This document shows positions 23,168 through 34,155 of a DNA stretch of 64,000 nucleotides, in pieces. Numbering within the stretch: position 1 is the stretch's first letter; each line of letters begins with the position of its first letter. The notes under the pieces were generated by a model. It did no database searches. It saw only the letters and a list, made by a program, of their open reading frames with translations, and was not told the origin of the DNA. Source of the stretch: Gordionus sp. m RMFG-2023 (Eukaryota > Nematomorpha > Gordioida > Chordodea > Parachordodidae); contig NC_088779.1 of the NCBI RefSeq assembly GCF_954871325.1, forward strand, positions 11,100,846-11,164,845, written 5' to 3'. The position numbers and the translations under genes are program-made.

Positions 23168-24594
23168 GTATATTAAGATATTAATTATTTATCTTATTCT
23201 TGTTCCTTTAACTTTAGGGTAAACGTTCTTCCATGTTACAATATTAATGATTTAATTTTTTTTACTCAATCATCATTACCTAATATTCAACAAACTATAC
23301 CACAATTTTTTTTCAAAGTCATCCAAAATAAGTTGTCAAGTGAGTAAGGATTTAATTGTAAATTTTGGTAAAAATTTTTTAAAGAATTGTTATCTTCATC
23401 AGCACCTGTAGAAAGACTAACTAGTTTAACTTTTCATAATAAGCATCATAAACGCCTAAATAACGAACTATTTGAAAAAAATAGATACTTTAAATAAAAG
23501 TATAAACATAATTTGTTGATCAGGGACGTTGTTATCTAGGGGTTTTGGGTAAAAAAACACCCCCTCTCCTTTTTTAAAAATTAGTGTTGAGGTATTGATA
23601 AATCTCAACATGCCGTATCGTAATACTTATTACGCCTTGTGAATAATATTATTAGCTGGCTGCTAGCAGCCATATGGCTGCTCTGACCCCTATCTTATTT
23701 CACCATAATTATCATAAATACTTAATAAGCCTAGTGTATACTATTATTATTATTTATTTCATTGGTTATTGTTAATAATACTTATAATAATTAACTTGTA
23801 TAAATTAATTTTATTCCTAAGTATCACTTTGTATTAATGTAGATTGTTTTTCAAAAGTATATATATAAAACATGATAAAAGAGTGTTTGAATTAAAATTA
23901 ATCCTATTTTTAATGTTGAAACTTAAAAAATTAGTAACAAATTTTAATAATGGAAGCACCAAATTTTTGAAATCAGGCCTTATTATATTAATATGCCTGG
24001 GCCGAGCCAAAAAAATTTTTTAAATTGCTATTATTTTCTATAAAAATTAAAAATATATTTAAAAAACATCAAAATAAATAAAACCTAATTGATAGAATAC
24101 GTTAAGGTTGTTTAAATTTAATATAATATACATTCATTTTTGCTTTGTATTTGAGTAAACAAATAGTTGTGTTTATTTTCCAATTAATCATATTTGATCA
24201 GTCCCATCTTTTATCTGAAAAAAATGCAATACCAAAGGAGGAACTTGGTAAAAATATTTTTCCATCTTTTTTGATAAACCTAAAAATGAAAACTTTCATA
24301 TTGGGGTCATTCTTTGTTTGTTAGATTCCATATTTATATAAGATAATTAGATTAGCGAATTGTGTATTATAATTATTTAAGTAGAGGATATAAATCTATG
24401 GACATACCCGGCGGAGCCCGGGCATAAGGAGGGTATTGGGTTCAAAAACTTCCCACAAATTATATATAGAGTGAAAGAAATTATAGGCACTTATTTTAAA
24501 ATAAATTTGCATCCCCTTTGTAAAAAGCCAATGACGTCTTAGTTATTGATTGGGGTCGAAAATTTAAATGTTAATGGCTATAATATCTATTTAG
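23168..24594. other. AT-rich stretch after receptor exons
   Basis: I looked for exons of a seven-helix domain and saw none. A palindromic GGCTGCTAGCAGCC lies near 23655, 23730-23830 repeats a sequence also found at 9760-9880, and about 23960-24015 is a GGCC-rich MITE remnant. Confidence 0.45.
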
Positions 24595-26030
24595 CAGAGT
24601 TGTTAAACGCTATTTTTAAAAGTAGCGCGCTACCGTTATAGCTATTTGTCAAAAAAAGTAGCGCGCTACCGCTTTCGCTATTTGTCAAAAAAAGTAGCGC
24701 GCTATTAGCTACTTTTTTCAAAAGTAGCTTTAGCTACTTTTAAGCTACTTTTTATAAAAAAAATTTTAGAAACAAATGAAACAAATTTTTTTTATTTTTT
24801 TTTTGCTTATAATGTAAATGTATAATAAATAATATATAAAAATCAACATTTATAAATATAAAAATATAGTTAGTTTAGATTATAAAAAAATAAGCAATAT
24901 AAATAAATATTTATTTTAATTTGTTGCATTTTAATAATAATATCATTTCAATATTATCATCCCCAAGTCTAGAGCGACTATCAGAAAGTATAAGCTTTGC
25001 TTTACTAAATAATCTCTCGACACTAGCACTTGAGGGCAAGGAAGCTCTAAAAATATTTAATCAGATCAATTTATAAATATAAATAAGTTTTTACCTTCTG
25101 TTATGTGTCCAACTATCTGCCGTGGTACATACATAAGATATATCTGATAACTCTACTATTAGAGCATCTTTCATCACTTTGAAGTTGTCTATTTTATTCA
25201 TAAGTGTCTGGCGACATAAAACTGTTGTGCCAGGGGATAAAGTTTTAATCATCATAGTAAATGATGGATTATCAACTAAGGACAATGGCTGAACTGTGTC
25301 AATAATAAAATCAACAATTACTTCAGCCAATTTTTGTGAAATATTGGCATGTTTATTATCAGTTAATTTGGTTTGGATAGTATTTGTCTTTTTGAATGAA
25401 GATTATCCTATACCAAAATTTTTTATATGTTTCTCTATTTCCTTATAGCAATTGGCGTGAACAGTCTAATAAAATAAATAATATTATAATGTAAAAATAA
25501 CAATTTACCTTTAGGTGTTTCTTCAGGTTATAGCTACTCGATTGATTTGATGATATATTTTTTTTACATTTTAAGCACAGGAATTTGAATCCAGATTTTG
25601 TTTTAATATTTATTTAAAAAAATTTTTCAAATCTAGGGAATGGGAAATCGTTATTAGAGCTATTAAGTACATTTTCTTCCATTGAATCTTCCATGTCTGA
25701 ATCACTTTCAAGAATTTGGATATCCATGGGCGATGCCATTTTAGATTATTAACACAGATATTGAAAATATAAATTAAAAATTGAAAATATATTTAAATTT
25801 CCAAATTAAATAATAAATTATAAAAATTATAATTAATTATGATATTATATTTAAATTTTCATGTTTATACTTACATTCATTATATTTTTTAAAAGTAGCT
25901 AAGTAGCGCTTAAAAAAAGTAGCGCGCTAAAAAATTAAATAATTTTAAAAAAAGTAGCGGCTATTAGCTATAGCTACCAAAAAAGATAGCGCGCTAAGTA
26001 GCGAGCTACTTTAACAACTCTGCTATTTAG
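24587..26030 (-). mobile_element. hAT transposon with perfect 8-bp target duplication
   Basis: The element proper is 24595-26022. Its termini CAGAGTTGTTAAA and TTTAACAACTCTG are inverted repeats, and CTATTTAG is duplicated exactly on both sides (24587-24594, 26023-26030). Just inside both ends are repeated AGTAGCGCGCTA motifs, likely transposase binding repeats. The minus strand encodes the front part of a BED-type transposase; the catalytic and C-terminal parts are missing, so this is an internally deleted copy. Confidence 0.88.
25095..25739 (-). pseudogene. BED zinc-finger hAT transposase, truncated
   Basis: Exon 1 runs 25739-25509 on the minus strand, starting MASPMDIQILESDSD and ending in a zinc-finger pattern CLKCKK..SYNLKKHLK, with donor GTAAAT. 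Exon 2 runs 25465-25095, after ATTAG, and includes PLSLVDNPSFTMMIKTLSP and the TTADSWTHNRR edge, typical of ZBED/hAT transposases ahead of the RNase H-like catalytic core. Each exon has one in-frame TAA. Nothing of the catalytic domain follows, so the protein cannot be active. Confidence 0.78.
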
Positions 26031-27778
26031 ATTTCATAAATGTTATTCCATTTTGCAAAACAGAATTTGATTGCATTTCTTAACATCAAATATATAAATA
26101 TCAAAATCCTGCAGAGGTACCATATGCACAGCCCGACCCGGATTTCTTTAAAAAAAATTTGGACAGGGTGTATAAATCTTTTTCTACGACTTTTAAAAAT
26201 AGGATATAATTTTCGTATTCGGTATAGATTGTTTTTCAGCGAATATAAAATCAATATATTATAATTTTTCAAATCACCTTATCTCCACAATTATCGTAAA
26301 AGGAGTGAGTTTGAATCACCACACTTTTCGCTAATACCCTATTCTTATAATTGAATATAGCAATTTATATAAAATCATTCATTTTGCGTGCTATACCTGG
26401 GAACATACCTAGCCTGATTTTCGGACAGAGTAAAAGAGAGATAAAATATTACTTATCTAAAATAAACTTTCCCTTAAAAGTATATTTTAAATATTAAGTG
26501 TATTTCTGTTGCTTTTAATTTGAATGTTTCTGTTGCTTTTAATTTAAATGTATATCACCTAAAATAATGAATAGTTAAATTAATTAGAGAATACTAGAAA
26601 TATTTTCTAAGGATCGAAAAAATGGAAACAGGAAATTTGATTAATGAATAATATGATTTGTTCTCTGATACATTAAATATATTTTATTTATTTTCAATTT
26701 CTATAGATAATAATGATGATTTAAAATATTCAGCCGAACCCAGCCCGAGTATTTTTATAAAAAAAATATTTTAAACAAGCCTGGCCGGGTATATTTAAAA
26801 AATACGACCAGACTCGTGTACCCGAGCAAGACTTAGGACCGGACCTATAGATCTGATAAATATTGTATATAATAATTTTTATGCAGATGTCTTACGATAT
26901 TTATATTGTAAAATTAGCCGAGTTCAAATTTCTAAAATCACTAATTAACTATATTATTCATTTTTAAATTTATGTACCATGCCTCTTCCTAAAAATATTT
27001 TGAAGGTTTAAATAAGTATAAGAGATCTCCTTATAAAAATAAGTAGACATATAGTTTATAATCTTCTATTATATATAATTGGTTATAAAATATTAGATAA
27101 AATGCCACAGTTGTATAATATATTACAGTTAATATTTTAATTAATTTAATTAATAAATGCTTTTGATAATAAATATAAGTAATTTGCATTCATTTTTTAA
27201 TACCATCTATTTATTTAAAAATATTATTAAAATTAAACATATTATTTATCCCACAATGGATGTAATAAATTAGATATCTTTTCTTCTCATTTATTACGTG
27301 TTTTTAGGAAAGCTATTTTTTTCTTATTTAAAAAATAGTTTCAAGTTAAATTTTTAATACGAGTATATTTTTGATATTATTACAAACTACTATTATTTTA
27401 AGATATAATATACCAACTCTAGGTATAGCGACAATAATATATAAAATCAATTGCTTTTATCATATCACTTTTGTTAAAATGTTTTATTTCTAACCATTCT
27501 TGCCGTGTAAATAATTTAAGCCTTATTTACATAATTTTTTCTAAAGATTTTATGTTTTTGTTTTATCAATTTATCTAACATAATAAATTCTGATATGAGT
27601 TAATATCATGAGAGTCATAGCTATGACTGCATCATCTATATTTGTGTGGCAATGTAAGTTAAGATTATTATTGCAGCTGCTGAGAGCATATGATTGCAAT
27701 TTTAGATAAGCAATAATGGTAAACTGTGTAGTCGTTTATATATTATCAAAAGAAAATAATATTTTAGAAATTTAAAAT
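26031..27778. other. AT-rich stretch with MITE remnants
   Basis: About 26110-26170 has GCAGAGGTACCATATGCACAG and GACCCGG words, and about 26740-26860 has AGCCGAACCCAGCCCG and GGACCGGACCTATAGATCTG. Both are decayed pieces of the GGCCC-rich hAT-type MITE family. No gene found. Confidence 0.45.
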
Positions 27779-28159
27779 TGTTGCGACTGCTAAACTGAGA
27801 TAAATTAAAAAGATACTGATAATGAGGTTAAACTAACAAATTTTTGCTACTGCTAAACTGAGATAACTTAAAAACTGATAATGAGGTAAATTAAGACACG
27901 CAATAATTTTTTATTATATATTTTTTAAAATAAACCGAATATTGATAATTTTTATAAAATAATAAAATCGAGATTGATAATTTTCTTTATAAAATAATAA
28001 AATCGAATATTGATAACTTTCTTTATAAAATAATAAAATCGAATATTGATAACTTTCTTTATATTTTTATAACACAAAAAAAAATATTAAACAATATTAT
28101 TTTAAATTTTCAACAATATTTTAAAATTTAATCAATAATCCCTATAAAAAAAGTATACA
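27779..28159 (-). repeat. 3' LTR of outer Ty3/gypsy element
   Basis: It shares start, end and most of its sequence with 41890-42160 but is 110 bp longer. The extra length is a second copy of the CTGCTAAACTGAGATAA..ATAATGAGGT block and extra copies of a ~32-bp unit TATAAAATAATAAAATCGA.. . The bases at 28160-28170 on the minus strand, CTAAAGGGGGTTG, are the likely polypurine tract. Confidence 0.78.
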
Positions 28160-28210
28160 CAACCCCCTTTAGAACAAAAACCCGGGCAAAAATGATACAT
28201 TTTCGAGTAA

Positions 28211-28692
28211 TTATTTTAGAAAAACAATCAATGTATAAAATTTCAATAAATAACTCACATATATAAGAATTATTTTTATGTTTATTCTTTTTTTTATCAT
28301 TTCATATACCCTTGTCTTCAAAGACAGCCGTCGAAGTATTGTTACAGTTGAATCAAAGAGTCGATTATAACGTTGTTGTCCTTTTAATATTGCATCGTTC
28401 ATCTTTTACGTTTCGGACAGACGGTATTGGGTTTATGAGTCCTAGATTGATTGATCCATTACATCATTGGTCAGTCATGATCATTCAGTTAGGTATCATC
28501 CATCTCATAATTGTAATTGTTTGCTGAAGGTAAGGTGTACCGAGCCCCTCGTCCATTTGCAAATTGAGGCTCAGGTGTAATCATTTGTTGTATCAACCAT
28601 CTATCTAACCAAGCATCGGCCAAAGGACTTCCTAGATTAGCCTGGTTCACTTGAATTACGGATTGTGGAGTTTTAATATAGAAAGTCATCAT
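28211..28692 (-). other. GC-richer open segment between integrase and 3' LTR
   Basis: Inside the outer element, downstream of integrase, this stretch is clearly richer in G and C than its flanks. On the minus strand it has two open frames: one begins at 28692 (MMTFYIKTPQSVIQ.., with NLGSPLADAWLDRWL) and stops at 28489, the other begins at 28402 (MNDAILKGQQRYNRLFDS) and runs to a possible donor near 28308. The frames do not join simply. It could be a captured host fragment, an extra retroelement gene in the env position, or remains of an older insertion. No family recognised. Confidence 0.4.
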
Positions 28693-28867
28693 ATTGTTTA
28701 TTATTTTTAGAAAATTTATTCTAAATACAAAATTTTCTTTTAAATTAAATTATTTTATTTATACAAAACCGAAACTTTTTTAAAATTAATTTAAAAATTA
28801 AAAACCCAAACTTTTAATAATTAAATTATTTTATTTAGAAATAAAAAAAAATTTTAATAAATGATTT

Positions 28868-29300
28868 TGTAACCTTCCTAAAATAAAAAAAAATTTAATT
28901 TCTAACCTCTTTTCAATTCCTTCACATTAAATAAATTTATTACTATACTCCAATTAATAAATACCCTATTTCTTGTTTTTATTTTTACTATATATATTTT
29001 TTTTTAAACCAAACTTATCCTTGATCCCAAAAATATTTCCTATTTTTCTATTTGCATTTTCTTTTTTTTATTTATGCCTGATCCCAAAATATTTCCAATT
29101 TTTCTATTTGAATTTTCTTTGATTTATAAAATATATATTTTTTAAAAAATGCATGATTTTGTTAACCTTCCTTAAAATTAATTTTTTTTTTTTATTTCTA
29201 ACCTATTTTTAATCGCAGTAAATAAATTTACTGCTATACCCCAATTAATAAATACCCTATTTCTTGTTTTTATTTTTACTATATATATATTTTTTTTAAA
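28868..29300. repeat. two-copy repeat (~290-bp period) in element 3' region
   Basis: Blocks at about 28868-29005 and 29158-29295 share AATTAATAAATACCCTATTT and CTTGTTTTTATTTTTACTAT. Probably a local tandem duplication within the outer retrotransposon. Confidence 0.6.
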
Positions 29301-29477
29301 TCAAACTTAACTTCGAAAAATACATATTAATTCAAATTCAATAATCTTCATAAATATGTTCAATTCAGATTTTCTCTTTTTCCTTTTTTTTTAAATTATT
29401 GACCCATCCCAACACCAAAAAATAACCTAGCGTAGTTACGCGACACTTTATTTGATCTCTATGACGACGCACTTCCG

Positions 29478-29796
29478 TCATATTAATCTTATTTTACATA
29501 ACTTATTACCTAAATTTTCTATAATTATTCCTTTGTCCCATTTTTTACCACTCCTGTACATTTTAACACAGACCATTTGATTAACTATATATTCATATTC
29601 CCTATTATTTTCAATTTTTAAAATTTTCGAAACAGGTTTCAACATATCTAAAAATGTATTAGTTTTCCTTCCAAACATTTTTTCCGAAGGAGATTTACCA
29701 TCCCTTCCTACCCCATTATTATAATATAAATGAGCTATCCAAACTTCTACTTTGGCTTCTTTGGCCTTCCTCAACCAAATTTTAACAACTGCCACC
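29478..29796 (-). pseudogene. integrase C-terminal part of outer element
   Basis: An open frame of 105 codons reads WIAHLYYNNGVGRDGKSPSE then KMFGRKTNT, the end of the catalytic core and the start of the C-terminal domain of Ty3/gypsy integrases. It is separated from the rest of integrase (33562 onward) by the inserted element 29797-33556, and the first codons abut the GGTGG target duplication. Reading would resume in the same frame if that insertion were absent. Confidence 0.82.
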
Positions 29797-30212
29797 TATT
29801 TTAAATGTAAATATATTAATTTCCAAGAATTTAAATAATATTTTCCAAGAATTTCTTTATTCAAAATATATTTCAATTTTCACAATCAAAATCTCATAAT
29901 AATATAATTTGTTTCACAATATATTTCAAAAAATCAATTCCATATTCTTCATTTTATAAAATCCCCGACTGAATCAAATTATTAACATCAAATTAAAATA
30001 ATTTTCATATTTCCATAAAACATGAACATTAAAATTTATCTCGTATAATATATTTATCAAAAGTCAAAAGTAAAAAAGTAAAACAAAAAAATACCAAGTG
30101 TTTGAATATCAATTCTCGATAAAATAAATAATAAATAAAATATATTCTTTTTGATTGACATTTTATAATATATAAGTACAAATATATATCATAATAATAC
30201 AAAACTACAACA
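29797..30212 (-). repeat. 3' LTR of inner element
   Basis: 416 bp, same length and apparently the same sequence as 33141-33556. The next bases on the minus strand side, GAAGGGTGGGCG (30213-30224 on the plus strand as its complement), are a plausible polypurine tract. Confidence 0.85.
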
Positions 30213-30224
30213 CGCCCACCCTTC

Positions 30225-31172
30225 AAAAAACCAGATACCATATAATTATCGTTCTTTAAGGACATTGATTATTTCCTCGTCATTTATCGAATCTTATCTT
30301 TGAACATCATTAACTTTTAACTCTTAATTGTCTTCTTTCGACATGCAGATTATAATAATTAATATATTTTGTTTGTTTTATAATACATATAAATTTGGAT
30401 TCAACAATCCTTTATAATTATTTTCTTTTTCTTAATGTTCAATTATAAAACAACTACAAACAAAATAAAAGAATACAAATAGGGATAAAAAATAATTTAT
30501 AATTATCACTATTAAAATTACATATATATTTTCGTTAAGAAAATAATATGAACCACAAAAAAAACATACATCATATAACAAAAATACAAACAATCATATT
30601 TTTTATGTTACAAAAAAAAAATATGAAGATATGCCGATAGATAAAAAAAAATATTTTAATTTATAATTATAACTATAGATAAAAAAAAAATATTTTAATT
30701 TATAATTATAACTATTAAAACTATAAACGATATCATCACATCACATTCCATCCTTTTTTAGAATTTTTTTATTTTACATAATTCTTCACTAGGTCAAAGT
30801 TTAAAGTCATTTATTGTCCACCGACTTTTATTTAAGAGTTTTTTTCTTTATCACATAATATTAAAAAATTTTAATTATACATTGTTTCACAACAATGTCT
30901 CTTTAAATTAAAAAAAAAATACACATTTTTTTTAAAAATTAATCTACACAAAAGTTTATATTTCATTGAACTTTCCAATACCATACCACATGGTATTATT
31001 CACATGAATTTATTAAAGTCAATGTTTTTTTATTTTATTGATAACAATTTAATTCTTAAATAAAATATTCTTCTCTATTGATTAAGATAAATAATACTTT
31101 TCTTCCCAGATGTTATTTTTATTAAAACTTTTATTAACTTTTAATTATGCTTTACACAATTTTATATTGACA
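30225..31172. other. non-coding interior of inner element
   Basis: AT-rich sequence between protease and 3' LTR where pol would normally lie. It has an A-rich two-copy repeat ATAAAAAAAAATATTTTAAT with TTATAATTATAACTAT near 30640-30720. No reverse transcriptase motif in any frame. Confidence 0.6.
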
Positions 31173-31475
31173 CTAAAAAAACGAACACTGATTACTTTCA
31201 TTTTCAATCATTACAATTTTATTCATTATATTTGAATCACCATTAATATCATTAGGACAATATTTATAAAAATTTTCATAAGACATGATTGAAATACTTG
31301 CCCCGGTATCAAATAACATTTCAACCATTTGTCCACCAAATTTTAAATTAATATGAGGACATGAACTCTGTTCCTTTGCTCTCTTAGTTATTAAAATTTT
31401 AGGCAATTTAATCGGTTGAATGATATTTATTTTAATCTCTTTTTCAATACAATTATTATTCATACCTAAATTCAT
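31173..31475 (-). CDS. retroviral-type aspartic protease of inner element
   Basis: A 100-codon frame carries VEMLFDTGASISIMS, the DTGA active site of a retropepsin-like protease that cuts Gag. Counting backward, its frame is -1 relative to the preceding one and opens only about 10 nt before that one stops, so expression needs a frameshift or separate initiation at the ATG. It ends soon after ENESNQCSFF, a typical length for a protease without fused RT. Confidence 0.75.
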   Translation of the reverse strand: MNLGMNNNCIEKEIKINIIQPIKLPKILITKRAKEQSSCPHINLKFGGQMVEMLFDTGASISIMSYENFYKYCPNDINGDSNIMNKIVMIENESNQCSFF

Positions 31476-31504
31476 CTCAGAATTTAAAGGTCTCTGAATC
31501 TCAT

Positions 31505-31807
31505 TTATGTTTTATTTAAAATTTCCCTTGGATATATATCACTCATTTGATTACAATAATCCTTTTTATTCAGATTATTGATTAATTTAAATTTTTTTAT
31601 TTCATCGAAATGACCATAAAAATTCCCAACATTACAACTCTTTTTATTCAAGTTAAATTTCAATGTATAATCTTCATTCCCATGATGATTATCTATTTTA
31701 ATATATATATCCACAAAATTTTTAATAAAATTATATAAATCACAAAATTTAATATTTTCAAAAATTAATTTATCTATTTTTATATGATTCTCTTTCAAAT
31801 CATTTAG
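31505..31807 (-). CDS. readthrough extension after gag stop
   Basis: About 100 sense codons directly follow the gag stop codon in the same frame and contain IKIDKLIFENIKFCDLYNF and other Lys/Asn-rich sequence. No ATG near its start; it would be made only when ribosomes pass the UGA. No domain recognised; it lies where the N-terminal part of a protease precursor would be. Stops at TAA just above 31505. Confidence 0.55.
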   Translation of the reverse strand, partial: LNDLKENHIKIDKLIFENIKFCDLYNFIKNFVDIYIKIDNHHGNEDYTLKFNLNKKSCNVGNFYGHFDEIKKFKLINNLNKKDYCNQMSDIYPREILNKT

Positions 31808-32830
31808 TCACTGTGACCCACTCACACTTTGAATACAATGTATAGCAATATGTCCCATTTCTTCACATTTGAAACACATTCTATCATGATCTGTATTATA
31901 ATTTTCAATTTTATCCACATTTTTAATAATAGGATTTTGTATATTTCTAACCACCGGTTGTAACACTACCGAGGTTCTTTGCGGAAATCCACTTTTAAAA
32001 TTGGCTTCTTTCACCATGCAATTTCTTTTTATATGTCCTATAAAACCACATCTATGACACACTATGTCATTTTTTTCACTTGGTTTTGCATTACCATTCT
32101 CATTTATTTTTCGGTCTCTTGAATAACAATTTTTACCGATATGTCCTCTTCTTCCACAAAGTTCACAACTTTCTATCACATTATTACTTTTGATTTTTAA
32201 GTTGGAAACTTCTCTGAACAAATTTTTCATATTTTCTTTCATTTCTCTAATTTCACGTAAAATTATAGATTCGTCGATACTTTGTCTCAAAGTATTATCT
32301 GTTTTATTATTTTTCAAAATTTCTTCTGGCTTTTTACTCAAAATTTCAGAAATTTTCTCTTTAAATTCAATCACAATTGAATCTATTTTTTTATTGATAT
32401 CCTCCGATATTTCAATGTTTTGAAGAAATTTAAATACGTCACTCGTATCTAAATTTTTATCATTTTTTTCTTCAACATTTTTTTTAACATTTAAATTTTT
32501 TAATTCTAACAAAATTAAATGTAAACTATTTTTTATATCTTCATTAATATCTGAAGATTTCACCAAAACTTTAGGAATTATATTTTCAGTATTTGTATTT
32601 TTTATATCACTTTCTCTATTTTTAAGAGATCTTCTTTTTATTTTCCTTATTAATTGTTTCATTATAATTAAGATTACATAAAACACAAAAAAAATTAATG
32701 CAGTAATGACATTATTTGTCATATCCACTTTATTAAAATTTGAATTAAAAATTTTATTAAAATTACTCTTAAAATTTGACATTTTATTAATATTATGCTT
32801 ATTATAATTATCATTAAAATAAAAAGCCAT
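31808..32830 (-). CDS. Gag of inner LTR element with three zinc knuckles
   Basis: A 340-residue frame starting at an ATG at 32830. Residues about 41-57 (VITALIFFVFYVILIIM) are a membrane-helix-like segment, followed by a basic RKIKRR cluster, a long charged region likely to be coiled coil, and three CCHC knuckles: CELCGRRGHIGKNC, CHRCGFIGHIKRNC and CFKCEEMGHIAIHC. Knuckles bind the element's RNA. A membrane segment in Gag is unusual. The frame ends at TGA followed by CTA. Confidence 0.83.
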   Translation of the reverse strand: MAFYFNDNYNKHNINKMSNFKSNFNKIFNSNFNKVDMTNNVITALIFFVFYVILIIMKQLIRKIKRRSLKNRESDIKNTNTENIIPKVLVKSSDINEDIKNSLHLILLELKNLNVKKNVEEKNDKNLDTSDVFKFLQNIEISEDINKKIDSIVIEFKEKISEILSKKPEEILKNNKTDNTLRQSIDESIILREIREMKENMKNLFREVSNLKIKSNNVIESCELCGRRGHIGKNCYSRDRKINENGNAKPSEKNDIVCHRCGFIGHIKRNCMVKEANFKSGFPQRTSVVLQPVVRNIQNPIIKNVDKIENYNTDHDRMCFKCEEMGHIAIHCIQSVSGSQ

Positions 32831-33117
32831 TTTTTCATTAATTATCCAAAATTTAAAATTTTATCTTATATATTTCTAATTTTAATCCAAAAATCCTACT
32901 ATTGCGTTGTGTAATTTATAATATAAAAATAAATTTCTTACCTTTAAATATCCGGAATCCACTAATGTTTTTAGGAACCCAGTCTAGAAAATATTTTTCT
33001 TGATTAATAACGTCTGAAATTTATTTTTATAAAACTCTCTTGTTTTATTTTTTTTTCTCTAAATATTTCAATTTTTATATTTTTCTCAAACTTATTTTTT
33101 CCCTAATAAGTGTTAAC

Positions 33118-33140
33118 GAATCCTGGTACCACTGCACCAA
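33118..33140 (-). promoter_or_regulatory. primer binding site of inner element
   Basis: Directly beside the 5' LTR, the minus strand reads TTGGTGCAGTGGTACCAGGA. Its complement ends in CCA and resembles a tRNA 3' end (CGAATCCTGG..CACCA). Which tRNA cannot be told from the window. Confidence 0.6.
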
Positions 33141-33556
33141 TATTTTAAATGTAAATATATTAATTTCCAAGAATTTAAATAATATTTTCCAAGAATTTCT
33201 TTATTCAAAATATATTTCAATTTTCACAATCAAAATCTCATAATAATATAATTTGTTTCACAATATATTTCAAAAAATCAATTCCATATTCTTCATTTTA
33301 TAAAATCCCCGACTGAATCAAATTATTAACATCAAATTAAAATAATTTTCATATTTCCATAAAACATGAACATTAAAATTTATCTCGTATAATATATTTA
33401 TCAAAAGTCAAAAGTAAAAAAGTAAAACAAAAAAATACCAAGTGTTTGAATATCAATTCTCGATAAAATAAATAATAAATAAAATATATTCTTTTTGATT
33501 GACATTTTATAATATATAAGTACAAATATATATCATAATAATACAAAACTACAACA
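33141..33556 (-). repeat. 5' LTR of inner element
   Basis: 416 bp, partner of 29797-30212. Ends at ACAACA just before the CCACC duplication. It would carry the promoter of the inner element. Confidence 0.85.
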
Positions 33557-33561
33557 CCACC

Positions 33562-34150
33562 AATCTTTCTGCCTGTCCGTTAGAACTAGGGTGATACGTT
33601 GATGCTATGCACATTATTTTTCAAACAAAAACTTCCTAACATTTCACTCACGAATTCCGGACCACCATCTGAAATCACCCATTTCGGAATACCGAATCTA
33701 GACCATAATTTCTTTAAATGTTTAATAACACGTAGTTAAACCATGTACCTCTTCAAATTCAATCTACCTTGAAAAGGCATCTACACTTAAAATAAATTTT
33801 TATCATTATACTCAAAAAAATCCCTTTCCCAAGCCTTATTTACTTTCGGCCAAACACTTTTCTTATCCCGACATGTCATATTTGTCCATGCGTTACAGAC
33901 TTCACAATTTTTTCAATTTCCCCATTCATTCCAGGCCACCAAACATTCCCTTCCCCACTGTTTCATTCGCGAAATCCCTTTATGTCCCGCATGTAATATT
34001 TTCAGAACTTTGTCTCTCAGTTGACTCGGTATAATAGCCCTATGCTCTCTCATAATGCAACCGTCTACCACCGTTAACTCAGTTTAAATACATTTAAATT
34101 TCACCGGCTTCCCATGGTTTTTTTCCCGTTATTTGCAATTTCATTTTCTT
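33562..34150 (-). pseudogene. integrase N-terminal and core part of outer element
   Basis: Minus-strand pieces in more than one frame show the zinc-binding end (AGHKGISRMKQWGRE, then CEVCNAW), and then the core with WVISDGGPEFVSEM and NGQAERLV. These are standard Ty3/gypsy integrase landmarks. Internal stops and at least one frame change are present, and the core is cut by the inner element next to the NGQAERLV motif. Confidence 0.75.
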
Positions 34151-34155
34151 TTCTT

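Larger units (their letters stand above)
29797..33556 (-). mobile_element. young non-autonomous LTR retrotransposon (gag and protease only)
   Basis: LTRs of 416 bp at both ends appear identical on reading, and CCACC is duplicated exactly at 29792-29796 and 33557-33561, so insertion is recent. LTRs begin TGTTG on the minus strand and end AAATA rather than the usual CA. Inside are gag with three zinc knuckles, an extra frame after one stop, and an aspartic protease. There is no reverse transcriptase, RNase H or integrase; about 1 kb between protease and 3' LTR is empty. It must borrow enzymes from relatives, perhaps of the outer element's lineage, whose gag is similar. Confidence 0.88.

Noticed and set aside
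27590-27665. Short hydrophobic exon candidate (MRVIAMTASSIFVWQ) before GTAAGT
   Set aside because: No acceptor or phase-matched partner, and the region has palindromic repeat character.
28312-28527. Plus-strand frame with a hydrophobic end, considered as a receptor helix
   Set aside because: It lies inside the outer LTR element and the minus-strand frames fit that element's orientation better; sequence does not resemble class C receptor helices.
33118-33140. tRNA-like 3' end CGAATCCTGG..CACCA
   Set aside because: Only the 3' end is present, immediately beside the LTR; it is a primer binding site, not a tRNA gene.
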